In this document: piece by piece, positions 1 through 8,189 of the stretch
Layout: every line of letters begins with the position of its first letter
How positions within the stretch are numbered: the stretch's first letter is position 1
Assembly (NCBI GenBank): GCA_963827135.1
Contig: CAWGZX010000005.1
Span: 558,001-622,000 of the forward strand
Length of the DNA stretch: 64,000 nucleotides
Direction: 5' to 3'
Origin: JAJRAN01 sp963827135
GTDB taxonomy: Archaea; Thermoplasmatota; Thermoplasmata; Methanomassiliicoccales; UBA472
Notes under the pieces: generated by a model
Seen by the model: only the letters and a program-made list of their open reading frames with translations
Database searches by the model: none
Told to the model about the DNA's origin: nothing
Program-made: the position numbers and the translations under genes

Positions 1-256
1 CCACGACCTTCTCCTGGCCCTTCGTCCCCAGGGAACCTCCGTAAACCCGGACCGGGCTCAGAGGCACGCCATCGCGGACCAAGGATATGGAAGGGAAGTA
101 GATGGAGTCGACCACTGCGATCTGCTCCAGGTTCAGGAAGCTGACCAGGTAGTTGGCGACGATGGAGCCTACGAGCCCGACCGAAGGGAAGCCATCGATG
201 ACGTAGGCTCCCTTGATGTTCTTCTCCTTGATGTCGATGATGTCGATGTCGTTCAT
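1..256 (-). CDS. PAC2 family protein (proteasome assembly chaperone-like), 3' end cut off by the window
   Basis: The reading frame starts at the ATG complementary to 254-256 and runs off the left edge, leaving 85 residues of the N-terminus. It shows the PAC2/DUF75 signature: an acidic start rich in Ile/Asp, then IDGFPSVGLVGSIVANYLV at about residues 20-38, followed by a beta-strand region ending in a Gly-rich loop. Archaeal PAC2 proteins resemble eukaryotic proteasome assembly chaperones, and many have no assigned substrate. The gene is divergent from the riboflavin reductase gene to its right. Family assignment is firm; the biochemical role is not known from the sequence. Confidence 0.8.
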   Translation of the reverse strand, partial: MNDIDIIDIKEKNIKGAYVIDGFPSVGLVGSIVANYLVSFLNLEQIAVVDSIYFPSISLVRDGVPLSPVRVYGGSLGTKGQEKVV

Positions 257-353
257 CGACCAGCTAATTCACCTTTCCTGTACTTAGGGTATGCGGGGGC
301 GTTGCCCGCTTCTGAAAAGGTTTATCTCTAGCCCCTTCCTTGATTGCGTGCAA

Positions 354-998
354 ATGAGACCGCACGTCATCGTCAACTGCGCCATGACCGCGGACGGGAA
401 GATCGCTGGTAGGTCGAGAAGGCAAATCCGCATCTCCTCGTCTGAGGACATGGAGCGCGTCAAGAGCCTGAGAGAGGAATGCGAGGCGATATTGGTCGGG
501 GTCAACACCATCCTGGCCGATGACCCGCATCTCACTGTGAAGGGGATGAGCCAGGAGGACGGCCCACTTCGGATCGTTCTCGACTCCAAGGGCCGCACCC
601 CCGCAGAAGCCAAGGTATTGGATGGCCGGGCGGGCACACTGATCGCCACATCCACTTCCTGCACTAGGACATGGGCAGGGGCGGAGGTCGTGCGAATCGG
701 GGAGGACCTGATCGATCTGCATGAGCTCATGAAGGAGCTCGAAGCTAGGAATGTCCAGAGGCTGATGGTCGAGGGTGGGGGCGAGACCATCTGGTCGTTC
801 TTCAAGGCTGGACTGGTGGATGAATACCGCGTATTCGTCGGCTCGAAGGTGCTGGGAGGCAGGACGGCCCCATCCCCGGTGGACGGGGAGGGGTTCGATG
901 ACGACCAGGGTGTCAGGTTGCATCTCAAGGGCACTGAAATCCTCGGTGACGGCGTCCTCCTCTGTTATGAGGTCATCAGAGATGTCCCTCCAGCCTAG
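354..998 (+). CDS. 2,5-diamino-6-ribosylamino-pyrimidinone 5'-phosphate reductase (archaeal RIB7, RibD C-terminal family)
   Basis: This 214-residue protein is a single RibD_C (DHFR-like) domain. Visible motifs are NCAMTADGKIA at residues 8-18, GVNTILADDPHLT at 49-61 and VEGGGETIWSF at 139-149. The family reduces the ribosyl side chain of the diaminopyrimidinone intermediate with NAD(P)H, the second step of archaeal riboflavin and F420-chromophore synthesis. There is no deaminase domain, as expected for archaea. The ATG at 354 is chosen because TTTATCTCTA at 321-330 is a TATA box at leaderless spacing; an earlier in-frame ATG at 291 lies upstream of that box. The 3' end overlaps the next gene by 17 nt. 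Confidence 0.9.
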   Translation: MRPHVIVNCAMTADGKIAGRSRRQIRISSSEDMERVKSLREECEAILVGVNTILADDPHLTVKGMSQEDGPLRIVLDSKGRTPAEAKVLDGRAGTLIATSTSCTRTWAGAEVVRIGEDLIDLHELMKELEARNVQRLMVEGGGETIWSFFKAGLVDEYRVFVGSKVLGGRTAPSPVDGEGFDDDQGVRLHLKGTEILGDGVLLCYEVIRDVPPA

Positions 999-1443
999 GT
1001 TCGCCGCGGACGAGATGCTCGGATCATTGGCGCGCTGGCTTAGGATCATGGGCTATGATACCAACTATGAGAAGGACCGTGGCGATGACGAGATACTCCG
1101 ATCCGCCCAGGAGCAGGGTCGGGTGCTTCTGACCAGGGACGAGGAGCTGGCGAAACGCGCGGCTCCCCTGTCGCTATACATCCTCAGCGACGACATAGAC
1201 GCCCAGCTGCGCCAGGTCGTCGATGCCTACCAGCTTGCCGCGGACGAGGCCATGGTCCGCTGTACCGTGTGCAACGGGGAACTTGACCTGACCCCCAAGG
1301 AAGAACTCCTGGGCGTGGTCCCAACAGGCGCCTTGGAGAACCATCAGGAGTTCTTCAAGTGCAGAAGCTGCGGCAAGGTCTATTGGAAAGGCTCCCATTG
1401 GAACAACATCCGCAAGCGATTGAGCAACTTGCATACTAGTTAG
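982..1443 (+). CDS. Mut7-C RNase domain protein (PIN-like)
   Basis: This is a 153-residue stand-alone Mut7-C domain (PF01927 type). The PIN-like nuclease half holds FAADEMLGSLARWLR (residues 7-21, with Asp10), then GDDEIL and LLTRDEEL (Asp53, Glu54), the expected acidic metal site. The C-terminal half is a zinc ribbon with Cys94, Cys97, Cys127 and Cys130. Family proteins are predicted single-strand RNA nucleases. The ATG at 982 lies inside the 3' end of the RIB7 gene (17 nt overlap), so the two are probably translated from one message. Its stop is 2 nt from the stop of the convergent gene at 1446. Confidence 0.85.
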   Translation: MSLQPRFAADEMLGSLARWLRIMGYDTNYEKDRGDDEILRSAQEQGRVLLTRDEELAKRAAPLSLYILSDDIDAQLRQVVDAYQLAADEAMVRCTVCNGELDLTPKEELLGVVPTGALENHQEFFKCRSCGKVYWKGSHWNNIRKRLSNLHTS

Positions 1444-1445
1444 GA

Positions 1446-2411
1446 TCAAAGGCGATAGAAGTCCTCGCTCACTATCTTGCCCGTTCCGGCGTTGATTATC
1501 ATCACGCCGTGGATCCCTTCCACGCACCATATTGGCAGATAGAAGATGCCTTTGCTTTCGAGGTGCACGTCGTCCGCCCTGGGGGCGACCTTCTTCTTCT
1601 CGGTTATGGTGACGTGGCCCTCGTCGCGCACTACCTCGCGCTCGACGCTGTGCATCCTCATAACCTCCTTCTTGGCCAGGTCGATGGCCGTCTGCTCGTC
1701 GAAGGTCGGCTTGGCTTTCCGGTGGTCCTGCTCCAATGAGTAGACGACCTCCATCAGCTCATTCCAGGGCTCCACCCGCTTGGTAAGGGCGTTGACGCCC
1801 AGGCGCCCCTTCTCCTCGCCAACGATATCGATCCCAGAGTAGATGGGGCATGAGAAGTCGAACACATAGTAAGGTACGAGCTCCAGCTTCTGGCGGAAGC
1901 CCCCGACCGTGCGCATCCCGATCTCCTTCACGTCCCTGGAGTCGATGGTGGGGCGGATGATCCTCTCCCCCACCTCCGCTCCCTCCAGCTTGCGCATGTC
2001 GGCCTGGGTCATCATCTGTGGATAGTCGTCGGCGACGAGCTCGTCCACCAGCCCGTGGTCGGTTTCCCCCACGATCCTCTCCAGGTGGGTGCGCCCTATC
2101 TCCTGCGCCAATGCCTCCCTATCCCAGATGATGAGGTTGCCGTCCAGCCTCTCCGGCTGTATCTCAGGCACAGGGACCACGCTGACCACGAGCTTCTTAC
2201 CCGTGAACCTCTTGAACCTGTCCAGGAACGCGGGGAGGAGCTTCTCCTCTCCCGCGCCGATCAGACATATGGCGACCTCCACATCACCCTTTTTTGCCAG
2301 CAGGAAAAGCTCCTGCTCCGTGATCACGAAGCCCCTTGATTGCAGGACTTCGCTCACGTAAAACTTAATGGAGGCCACCAGTGCACCCAGGACCCGATTG
2401 GGATGGGGCAT
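1446..2411 (-). CDS. Conserved archaeal protein of unknown function (321 aa)
   Basis: I do not recognise this family with confidence. The N-terminal 90 residues look like an alpha/beta fold: SIKFYVSEVLQSRGF, then a strand ending in a Lys/Asp pair, resembling restriction-endonuclease-like folds, without a clear catalytic triad. The middle is charged and helical. The last 90 residues contain a Lys/Glu-rich stretch and end in beta-strands (FYLPIWCVEGIHGVMIINA then TGKIVSEDFY) that recall PepSY/YpeB-like beta modules. No membrane segment or signal peptide is seen. The ATG at 2411 is used; a GTG at 2378 is an alternative, because a TTTTTAA TATA-like element lies at 2411-2418. It is convergent with the Mut7-C gene. 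Confidence 0.7.
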   Translation of the reverse strand: MPHPNRVLGALVASIKFYVSEVLQSRGFVITEQELFLLAKKGDVEVAICLIGAGEEKLLPAFLDRFKRFTGKKLVVSVVPVPEIQPERLDGNLIIWDREALAQEIGRTHLERIVGETDHGLVDELVADDYPQMMTQADMRKLEGAEVGERIIRPTIDSRDVKEIGMRTVGGFRQKLELVPYYVFDFSCPIYSGIDIVGEEKGRLGVNALTKRVEPWNELMEVVYSLEQDHRKAKPTFDEQTAIDLAKKEVMRMHSVEREVVRDEGHVTITEKKKVAPRADDVHLESKGIFYLPIWCVEGIHGVMIINAGTGKIVSEDFYRL

Positions 2412-2442
2412 TAAAAAGCTTGGTCCAGGTGGTTGAAATTGC

Positions 2443-3444
2443 TTAATCCTTGCCGGATAGGTCCCTCCATTCGCAGGAGTCGGTGACCCCAACCTCTAGC
2501 AGGCCGTCCGGGAAGGGCTTGAAGAATGTCTGCCTTGCCAGGTATGGCTCCTGGAACCTGATGACCCAGGAGCTCATGATCCCCAGGCAGACGCTGAGCG
2601 GGATGCGCGCATCCCGGTACATCTCCAATTGCTGGAGGAAGAAGTCCCTCTCCCCCTTGGTCAATCGGTCGCTGACATAGCCAAGGCAGTGGTGCAGGAC
2701 GTTGATCGGGGATGTGCACCTGGGCGGCTTGGAGAGGGCTAGATGGAGGCTTTTTCCATATGCGAGCTTGAGCTCCTCGAGTCCCTTCCCCTCATGATTC
2801 GCGACCAGGTTGCCTAGGGCCCTCATCTCCTTCTGGTTGTACATCATGAGGAGCAGCTTGTTGTCGGCGTGCCATTCCACGATGTTGCTCATATGTCCCT
2901 CGGCCTCCACTTGCCTCCAGGAGGCGAAGCTGAATATCCGCGTGAGGAAATGCTCGGCCAGCTTGATGTTGCGCAAGCGATTCTCGTCCTCGATCGCGAC
3001 CAGCGGGAAGCTGACCATCGCCGTCTCTCCGAAGATCCCCGCCTCCCGGGAGAGAGCGGCGGCGTTCTCCGCCTTAGGATAGATCTTGGTGTCCTTGATG
3101 CCGCAGGAGGGTGAGCGCGATTTGAGGAGGAAGCCATCGACCTCTTTTAAAGAGGACATAAACTCCTCGCTGAATCGGGTCGCGAGTTCGGTGACGTCCC
3201 TTCCAGTTGCTGGTTGTATCAGGCGCTTAATGCCGTCCTTCCCTTGCACGATGCGGATCGGGTCACGAGGGACCCCGAGACCAATCTCAGATTCCATGCA
3301 TACGGGGAGGAATTCGACCATGCCTGATTCCTTTAACTTCCTCACCAGCTCGTTGCCGATCATGTCGCCGTTGTAGCGGCAGTGGTCGAACTCGATGCAT
3401 TTGCTAATCACGACCTTAGGTCTCATGAAACTCGTCTCGGCCAT
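2443..3444 (-). CDS. DUF523-DUF1722 fusion (TudS-like / YbgA-like)
   Basis: The 333-residue protein joins two domains. Residues 8-150 are DUF523, with SKC at Cys16, RYNG at 24-27, PVCMESEIGLGVPR with Cys49, and SRSPSCGIK with Cys114. These three cysteines match the [4Fe-4S] ligands of thiouracil desulfurase TudS, a DUF523 member. Residues 190-310 are DUF1722 (E. coli YbgA-like), with HMSNIVEWHADNK and a helical region. The likely reaction is sulfur removal from thiolated pyrimidines, by analogy; the function of the fused half is unknown. It stands alone and is divergent from the DUF131 gene; AACAAATAAGAAGC at 3467-3480 (minus strand) may be its TATA region. Confidence 0.85.
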   Translation of the reverse strand: MAETSFMRPKVVISKCIEFDHCRYNGDMIGNELVRKLKESGMVEFLPVCMESEIGLGVPRDPIRIVQGKDGIKRLIQPATGRDVTELATRFSEEFMSSLKEVDGFLLKSRSPSCGIKDTKIYPKAENAAALSREAGIFGETAMVSFPLVAIEDENRLRNIKLAEHFLTRIFSFASWRQVEAEGHMSNIVEWHADNKLLLMMYNQKEMRALGNLVANHEGKGLEELKLAYGKSLHLALSKPPRCTSPINVLHHCLGYVSDRLTKGERDFFLQQLEMYRDARIPLSVCLGIMSSWVIRFQEPYLARQTFFKPFPDGLLEVGVTDSCEWRDLSGKD

Positions 3445-3528
3445 GCTAGGCTATCTAACATAGTCGGAGCTTCTTATTTGTTGCGAGTGCCGCAGTCATT
3501 GAATAGTCGTCGCTAGCTCCGATGCTTG

Positions 3529-3924
3529 ATGAAGGGGTTGAAGGCGCTCGGCTTTGCGTTGCTGGTGGCGGGTTTCATGGCCACCGTGGCAGGGATCCAG
3601 AGCGGCGACATCGAGATCGGATTAATATTGTTCTTCATCCCCTATCTGCAGTCCTCGACCTGGATCGGTGCCGTGGCCATCTTGCTGATATTCGCCGGGA
3701 TTGTCGTTCTGATGTTGAATGCGTTCTTCGGCCTCGGTAAGGCTTACGAAAACGAGACTCAAGTAAGCAATTCGGCTGAGAGGACGAAGGAAGAGGTCGG
3801 AGGCGTGGTGCTCATCGGCCCGATACCCATCGTCTTCGGCTCGAGCAATCGGGCAGCGATGATCGCTTTGATAGCCACGGCCTTGATCGTCATAGCCTTG
3901 ATCGTGCTCATTCTGCTCCTATAA
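3529..3924 (+). CDS. DUF131 / TIGR00304 family membrane protein
   Basis: This 131-residue protein has four hydrophobic segments: residues 3-22, 28-40, 47-65 and the C-terminal 108-131. Between the third and fourth is GGVVLIGPIPIVFGSSNR, the hallmark of the archaeal DUF131 family. The function is unknown; it is an integral membrane protein. The ATG at 3529 is preferred over the TTG immediately before it. Its stop is 4 nt from the stop of the convergent 71-residue gene. Confidence 0.85.
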   Translation: MKGLKALGFALLVAGFMATVAGIQSGDIEIGLILFFIPYLQSSTWIGAVAILLIFAGIVVLMLNAFFGLGKAYENETQVSNSAERTKEEVGGVVLIGPIPIVFGSSNRAAMIALIATALIVIALIVLILLL

Positions 3925-3928
3925 TTCC

Positions 3929-4144
3929 TTAGGAATAGAGGCGCCTAGCCGCTTCCTCCACCTCGATCTCCTCGTTCTTTGCGAAGTCCCTCAGATCCGA
4001 GATGACACGGATATAATCCTCATAGCTGAGGCCAAGGTTCTTGACCTGGCGGGCCAGAGAGCTCTCGAACAGTTCATCCTTTCTCCTTTTCTCCACCGCA
4101 TCCCGGAGCGCCTGCTTCTCCAGAGGAGTCATTGCGATTGCCAA
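3929..4144 (-). CDS. Small charged helical protein (71 aa), unknown
   Basis: This is a highly charged, mostly helical protein with a conserved-looking segment NLGLSYEDYIRVISDLRDF at residues 36-54. It has no cysteines or membrane segments. The start at 4144 lies within the last codons of the GMP synthase amidotransferase gene (16 nt overlap; an ATG at 4132 would shorten it to 4 nt), so it is translationally linked to that gene. I do not recognise the family. A regulatory or assembly partner of the split GMP synthase is possible, but that is inference from position only. Confidence 0.65.
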   Translation of the reverse strand: MAIAMTPLEKQALRDAVEKRRKDELFESSLARQVKNLGLSYEDYIRVISDLRDFAKNEEIEVEEAARRLYS

Positions 4145-4707
4145 GATTCCACGACCTTGAGGAAGTTCTTGAAGATGTCATAGCCATGCTCAGTGTTCTC
4201 CACCTCTGGATGGAACTGGAGGCCGTAGAACGGCTTCTCCTCGATCCTGAAAGCCTCCACCGAACAGTTGTCTGAATGTGCCAACGCCCTGAAGTTCTTG
4301 GGCAGGACCGACACCTCGTCATTATGCGACTCCCAGACGGTGAAGCTCTTGGGCAGGTCGACGAAGATGTCGTCCTCGTCGTCGACATGGAGGGTGGTCT
4401 TCCCGAACTCGGGGACCTTGGCTGGTGCGGTCGCCCCCCCATAATGATTGGTCATGAACTGCATGCCCGCGCAAATGCCCAGTATCGGGAAATCGGCCTT
4501 GTCCAGGTACTCGCCGTTCCGGCCCATGCGCTCGCTCTCCAAGGCGACGCGGGGGGAGCCCCCGGACAGCACGAGCGCGTCCACATCCCTCAGCTCTTCG
4601 AAGGGGGTGTTGTTAGGGATGATCTTGGTGTCGACCTTGAGGTACTTTAGCACCCGCCATTCGCGGTGCGTCCATTGCCCGCCATTGTCGACAACGTACA
4701 CCTTCAT
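4129..4707 (-). CDS. guaAA: GMP synthase, glutamine amidotransferase subunit A
   Basis: This 192-residue class I glutamine amidotransferase supplies ammonia for XMP to GMP conversion. It shows the oxyanion motif SGGSPR, the nucleophile loop GICAGMQ and the catalytic His-Glu in FHPEVENTEHG near the C-terminus. The length matches archaeal GuaAA, which is separate from the synthetase. The start is MKVYVVDNGGQ, with TTAATTAT at 4731-4738 (minus strand) as TATA box at leaderless spacing. The ATP-pyrophosphatase partner is at 6373-7320, with HAD and HNH genes in between, so the two subunits are not in one transcript. Confidence 0.95.
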   Translation of the reverse strand: MKVYVVDNGGQWTHREWRVLKYLKVDTKIIPNNTPFEELRDVDALVLSGGSPRVALESERMGRNGEYLDKADFPILGICAGMQFMTNHYGGATAPAKVPEFGKTTLHVDDEDDIFVDLPKSFTVWESHNDEVSVLPKNFRALAHSDNCSVEAFRIEEKPFYGLQFHPEVENTEHGYDIFKNFLKVVESWQSQ

Positions 4708-4813
4708 GCGGCAGAGAATCCGCGCTGGGATAATTAACCGTTGTTGCTGACTCGAGGCGTTGGAGAAGGCCGGTGGTAGAAGCATAAGGTTTATGTGCAT
4801 GGGGAATCTGACG

Positions 4814-5554
4814 ATGGACTCGATGAAGGCCGTCCTCTTCGACCTGGGCCACACACTGATCAACTACCATAACGACTGGAAGGACCCGGAGAAGAGGGCT
4901 GTCGGAAAGGTAGCGAGCAGGGTCTGCGATGCCTCGCCGAACGGTATGGACCAGGAGCAGGTATCGAAATACCTGCTGGACCTTCTGGAGCAGGGGAGGA
5001 AGGTCAAGCTGGAGGAGCACCTGGAGATCCCGCTGAGGGATGTGCTCGGCAACTGCTTCCACCGCTTCGCCGTGGAAGGGGACGAGGAGCTCATGGAGCA
5101 GTCCCTCGAGGAGTTCTACGCGGTGCTGCTCGAGCACCGGGAGATCGTTCCTGGCACCAGGGAGATGCTGCAATTCGTCAAGGACAACGACTTCATGATC
5201 GGCCTGGTCTCGGACGTGGCCTGGGGTCTGCCTTCGTACTTCCCCCAGCGGGACATGAAGCACTACCATATCCACGAGTTCTTCGACGACCTGGTCTTCT
5301 CCACGGACGTGGGATTGAGGAAGCCGAACCCTAAGATATTCAAGATCGCCCTATCGAACGTCGGGGCCGAGGCGGATTGCTCCTACTTCGTAGGCAACAA
5401 TCTCCAAGCGGACATTCTGGGGGCGCTCAACGTGGGAATGATCACCGTCCTCAAGGAGTCGGATTTCTATACGCACGATGACGATATCGTCCCCCACGCC
5501 AAGGTCTCGACCTGGGACCAGTTCGAGGACCTCCTCCGCAAGGCTGGTCCATAA
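4814..5554 (+). CDS. HAD superfamily hydrolase
   Basis: This 246-residue haloacid-dehalogenase-like protein has an alpha-helical cap. Motif I is FDLGHTL near the N-terminus (one catalytic Asp, with Gly in place of the second Asp of DxDxT). Motif II is GLVSDVAW, motif III is around GLRKPNPKIF, and motif IV is FVGNNLQADILGA with Asn-Asn where DD is usual. Phosphatase activity is therefore possible but unusual; the substrate is unknown. The start is ambiguous between 4814 and 4823; AAGGTTTATG at 4787-4796 is the TATA box. It is divergent from guaAA. Confidence 0.82.
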   Translation: MDSMKAVLFDLGHTLINYHNDWKDPEKRAVGKVASRVCDASPNGMDQEQVSKYLLDLLEQGRKVKLEEHLEIPLRDVLGNCFHRFAVEGDEELMEQSLEEFYAVLLEHREIVPGTREMLQFVKDNDFMIGLVSDVAWGLPSYFPQRDMKHYHIHEFFDDLVFSTDVGLRKPNPKIFKIALSNVGAEADCSYFVGNNLQADILGALNVGMITVLKESDFYTHDDDIVPHAKVSTWDQFEDLLRKAGP

Positions 5555-5592
5555 CGAAGGTTTCTCATTCTGAGCCGTCGCTTCGATATCCG

Positions 5593-6354
5593 TTGAGCGA
5601 AAGGTTTGGTTCGGCCTGCGTGCATCGCATCACTGGAGGGGAGGCGAGCTATTGCTTCCTCCAATCCAATCGATTTATGGGTGATCACCAGACGAAGGAG
5701 CTGATCTTCCAAGGGACGCTGCCGGGATACCCAGTCAGGTGCGACGGACATCTCTTTTCTTTGTGCCCGTTCCGCGATGAGGGGATGGTAGAGGGGGGTA
5801 AGGGTGCCCTGTTGTATTGCCCTCACTGCAAGCGAAGGCACCGAAATGGCTCGACCGCCAAGCGGCTCTGCGAGGACTGGCATTCGGTCAAAGCCGTCCT
5901 AAAGGAAATGAGAACCAATAAGCCAGGGGGGAATCTCTTCTTTGAGAATGGGACCACCTTGCTACCCTATCGACCGGATACGCCGGACCTGGTCCGCCAT
6001 CTCATCTGGATGAGGCTCAAGGGTGCGATTGCGCGCCGGGACCGCTATACCTGCCAGGATTGCGGTGAGAGCTTCGGGAAGATCCGTAGAAAGGTCTTCG
6101 ACAAGGACCTCAGGAGAGGGAGCGGTGGTTACCGATTGGAGAGCCTGGAAGTGCATCACATCGTCCCACGGTCGAGAGGCGGCAGTGACCACCCAGGCAA
6201 CCTCAAGACACTATGCCCGAGATGCCATCGATCATACACAAGCGATCTGCGCTCGGATTCCTCAGCGGCACGTAAGAGGGAGAGCGACCTCCTGAGCAGG
6301 ATGAGGGAATGTGAGGACGCAGAGCCAGATTGGGACTCTCCTACGGAATATTAG
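5593..6354 (+). CDS. HNH endonuclease domain protein
   Basis: The 253-residue frame holds a C-terminal HNH nuclease: CQDCG zinc pair, then LEVHHIVPRSRGGSDHPGN, then LKTLCPRCHRSYT. This gives the His, Asn and His plus a two-CxxC zinc site (residues about 154-216). The N-terminal half contains another CPHCKRRH zinc knuckle around residue 75, so it may bind nucleic acid separately. The start is uncertain: 5593 is the longest, and the ATG at 5677 removes 28 poorly ordered residues. No mobile element borders are seen. It may be a free-standing homing-type or defence nuclease, or a domesticated gene; nothing in the neighbourhood (guaAB, HAD) decides this. Confidence 0.8.
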   Translation: MSERFGSACVHRITGGEASYCFLQSNRFMGDHQTKELIFQGTLPGYPVRCDGHLFSLCPFRDEGMVEGGKGALLYCPHCKRRHRNGSTAKRLCEDWHSVKAVLKEMRTNKPGGNLFFENGTTLLPYRPDTPDLVRHLIWMRLKGAIARRDRYTCQDCGESFGKIRRKVFDKDLRRGSGGYRLESLEVHHIVPRSRGGSDHPGNLKTLCPRCHRSYTSDLRSDSSAARKRESDLLSRMRECEDAEPDWDSPTEY

Positions 6355-6372
6355 CCACGACCCTTCGCCAGC

Positions 6373-7320
6373 TCACTCCCATTCGATCGTGGCGGGTGGC
6401 TTGTTCGTGATATCAAAAACGACCCGGTTCACGTTCCTCTTCATCTCGTTGGTGATCCGCACGGAGATGTGCTCTAGGACTTCGTGAGGGACCTTGGAGT
6501 AGGCCGCGCTCATCCCATCTATGCTCTGGACGGCGCGGATGGCGATGGTCTTGCCGTACACGCGGTTATCACCATGCACGCCCACCGATTGCACCGGGAG
6601 GAGCACGGCGAAGTACTGCCAGGGCAGCTCCATTCTTCCCTGGGCTGCTGCGCGCTCCAGCTCCTCCTCCACGATGGCGCAGGCCTCACGGACGATGTTC
6701 GCGTCCTCCCTAGTAACCGGCCCCATGATCCTGATGGCCAGCGCCGGGCCGGGGAACGGCTGCCTCTCCGAGACCTCCACGCCCAGATGGCGGGCGATCT
6801 TCCGCACCTCGTCCTTGTATAGGTCCCTCAGCGGCTCCACCAGCTTGAACTTGATGTCCTTGGGAAGCCCGCCGACATTGTGATGTGACTTGATGGTGTC
6901 GCGGGTGCCGTCGCCGCTCTCTATCCAGTCGGGCGCGATCGTGCCTTGGACTAGATATTCGGCATGGAAGTGCTTGGCCTCGCGCTCGAAGACCCTTATG
7001 AACTTCTCCCCGATGATCTTCCTCTTGCTCTCCGGTTCGATGACGCCTTTAAGAGCGTCGAAGAACTCGTCCGATGCGTCGACTATCTTGTGGTTGACCT
7101 TGAGGCGGGAGAGCATCTTGTCCACCATGGCGGTCTCGCCCGTGCGCATCATGCCGGTGTCCACGTAGACGGTAAGAAGCTGGTCCCCTATCGCCCTGCT
7201 GACCAGCACTGCGGCTGCGGTGCTGTCCACGCCTCCGGAGCAGGCGATGATCGCCTTGCCCTTGATGGTCTTGCGCAGGTCGGCGATGGTCTCCTCGACG
7301 AACTCCTCGGGATCGAACAT
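6373..7320 (-). CDS. guaAB: GMP synthase, ATP-pyrophosphatase subunit B
   Basis: This 315-residue N-type ATP pyrophosphatase activates XMP with ATP for amination by ammonia from GuaAA. Motifs are ACSGGVDSTAAA (P-loop, about residues 25-36), YVDTGMMRTGE, YLVQGTIAPDWIESG and the C-terminal dimerisation domain ending FDITNKPPATIEWE, the usual GMP synthase terminus. Its ATG overlaps the purE stop as ATGA at 7318-7321, so purE and guaAB are translationally coupled purine genes. Confidence 0.96.
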   Translation of the reverse strand: MFDPEEFVEETIADLRKTIKGKAIIACSGGVDSTAAAVLVSRAIGDQLLTVYVDTGMMRTGETAMVDKMLSRLKVNHKIVDASDEFFDALKGVIEPESKRKIIGEKFIRVFEREAKHFHAEYLVQGTIAPDWIESGDGTRDTIKSHHNVGGLPKDIKFKLVEPLRDLYKDEVRKIARHLGVEVSERQPFPGPALAIRIMGPVTREDANIVREACAIVEEELERAAAQGRMELPWQYFAVLLPVQSVGVHGDNRVYGKTIAIRAVQSIDGMSAAYSKVPHEVLEHISVRITNEMKRNVNRVVFDITNKPPATIEWE

Positions 7321-7787
7321 CAGCCTTCGACCTCCTGGGAGTCCTTTTCCACTTGATCGGCCATCTCCTTACGGTGCCTTTTGAGCTCGGACGAGAGTTT
7401 GGCATCCTTGATGGCCAGTATCTCCACTGCGAGGAGGGCGGCGTTCTCGCCTCGATCGATGCCCACGGCGGCGACGGGGATCCCTGGAGGCATCTGGACT
7501 ATGGACAATATGGAATCGAGGTTCACCTTCCCGCTCACCGGCACCCCGATGACCGGTTTGATGGTGAAGGAGGCGATCGCGCCTGGGAGGGCCGCAGAGA
7601 GACCTGCTACAGCTATGAAGACGTCCGCGTCCGAGGCCTCGACCATGTGCTTCACCCGGTCGGGGGTGCGGTGGGCGGATGCCACCACGATCTTGGAGCC
7701 GACCCCGAACTTCTTCAGCGTGGCCGCGGCCTTCTGACCTACCTCAAGGTCGCTCTTGCTCCCTAGTATCACCAGGACAGCGGGCAT
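7320..7787 (-). CDS. purE: N5-carboxyaminoimidazole ribonucleotide mutase
   Basis: This 155-residue PurE has the signature GSKSDLEVGQKA near the N-terminus, the SAHRTPDRV loop and GLSAALPGAIAS. It converts N5-CAIR to CAIR in purine synthesis. It is first in an operon with guaAB (ATGA overlap). The C-terminal tail of about 20 charged residues is slightly long. A TATA-like AT-rich stretch lies at about 7805-7850 upstream. Confidence 0.95.
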   Translation of the reverse strand: MPAVLVILGSKSDLEVGQKAAATLKKFGVGSKIVVASAHRTPDRVKHMVEASDADVFIAVAGLSAALPGAIASFTIKPVIGVPVSGKVNLDSILSIVQMPPGIPVAAVGIDRGENAALLAVEILAIKDAKLSSELKRHRKEMADQVEKDSQEVEG

Positions 7788-7878
7788 GAATGCCTCCCAA
7801 AGGATGAGAGGATAAAAGCATATCGCAAAAGATGGAAATAAGATAAGAAAGGAAAGGATTGGGGGTTTCTGGCCTTGT

Positions 7879-8172
7879 TCAGCTCTTCATGATGGCGAGC
7901 AGGAACACGCCGATGGCAATAAGCGCGCCGATGACCGCCGCGATTATGTCCAGGAAGGCGGCCCAAACCACGTCGCCCAGCTCAACATTGATGATATCGG
8001 TGAAACCGCCCAGGTACACCCAGACGATGCCCACGATCAGGCCGACGAGCAGCAGCACAATGCCGATCGTCCTACTCTTTCCGCTACCGAAGTAAGCGGT
8101 GAATGCGCCTGCCAGAACCATGAACAGGGCGAATGTCAACATCAACACGGTCAAGAAATCCTCAATAGACAT
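7879..8172 (-). CDS. Small membrane protein, three hydrophobic segments (97 aa)
   Basis: The protein has three predicted membrane helices: residues 5-27, 35-55 and 71-95. Between the last two is a short acidic loop (NVELGD). There are no cysteines and no recognised domain. The start at 8172 has AAGGTGAAGG as ribosome binding site. It lies 17 nt downstream of the RAM-domain gene on the same strand and is probably co-transcribed. The function is unknown; coupling to an amino-acid-sensing RAM domain suggests transport or membrane sensing, but only by proximity. Confidence 0.7.
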   Translation of the reverse strand: MSIEDFLTVLMLTFALFMVLAGAFTAYFGSGKSRTIGIVLLLVGLIVGIVWVYLGGFTDIINVELGDVVWAAFLDIIAAVIGALIAIGVFLLAIMKS

Positions 8173-8189
8173 CTTTCCTTCACCTTTCC

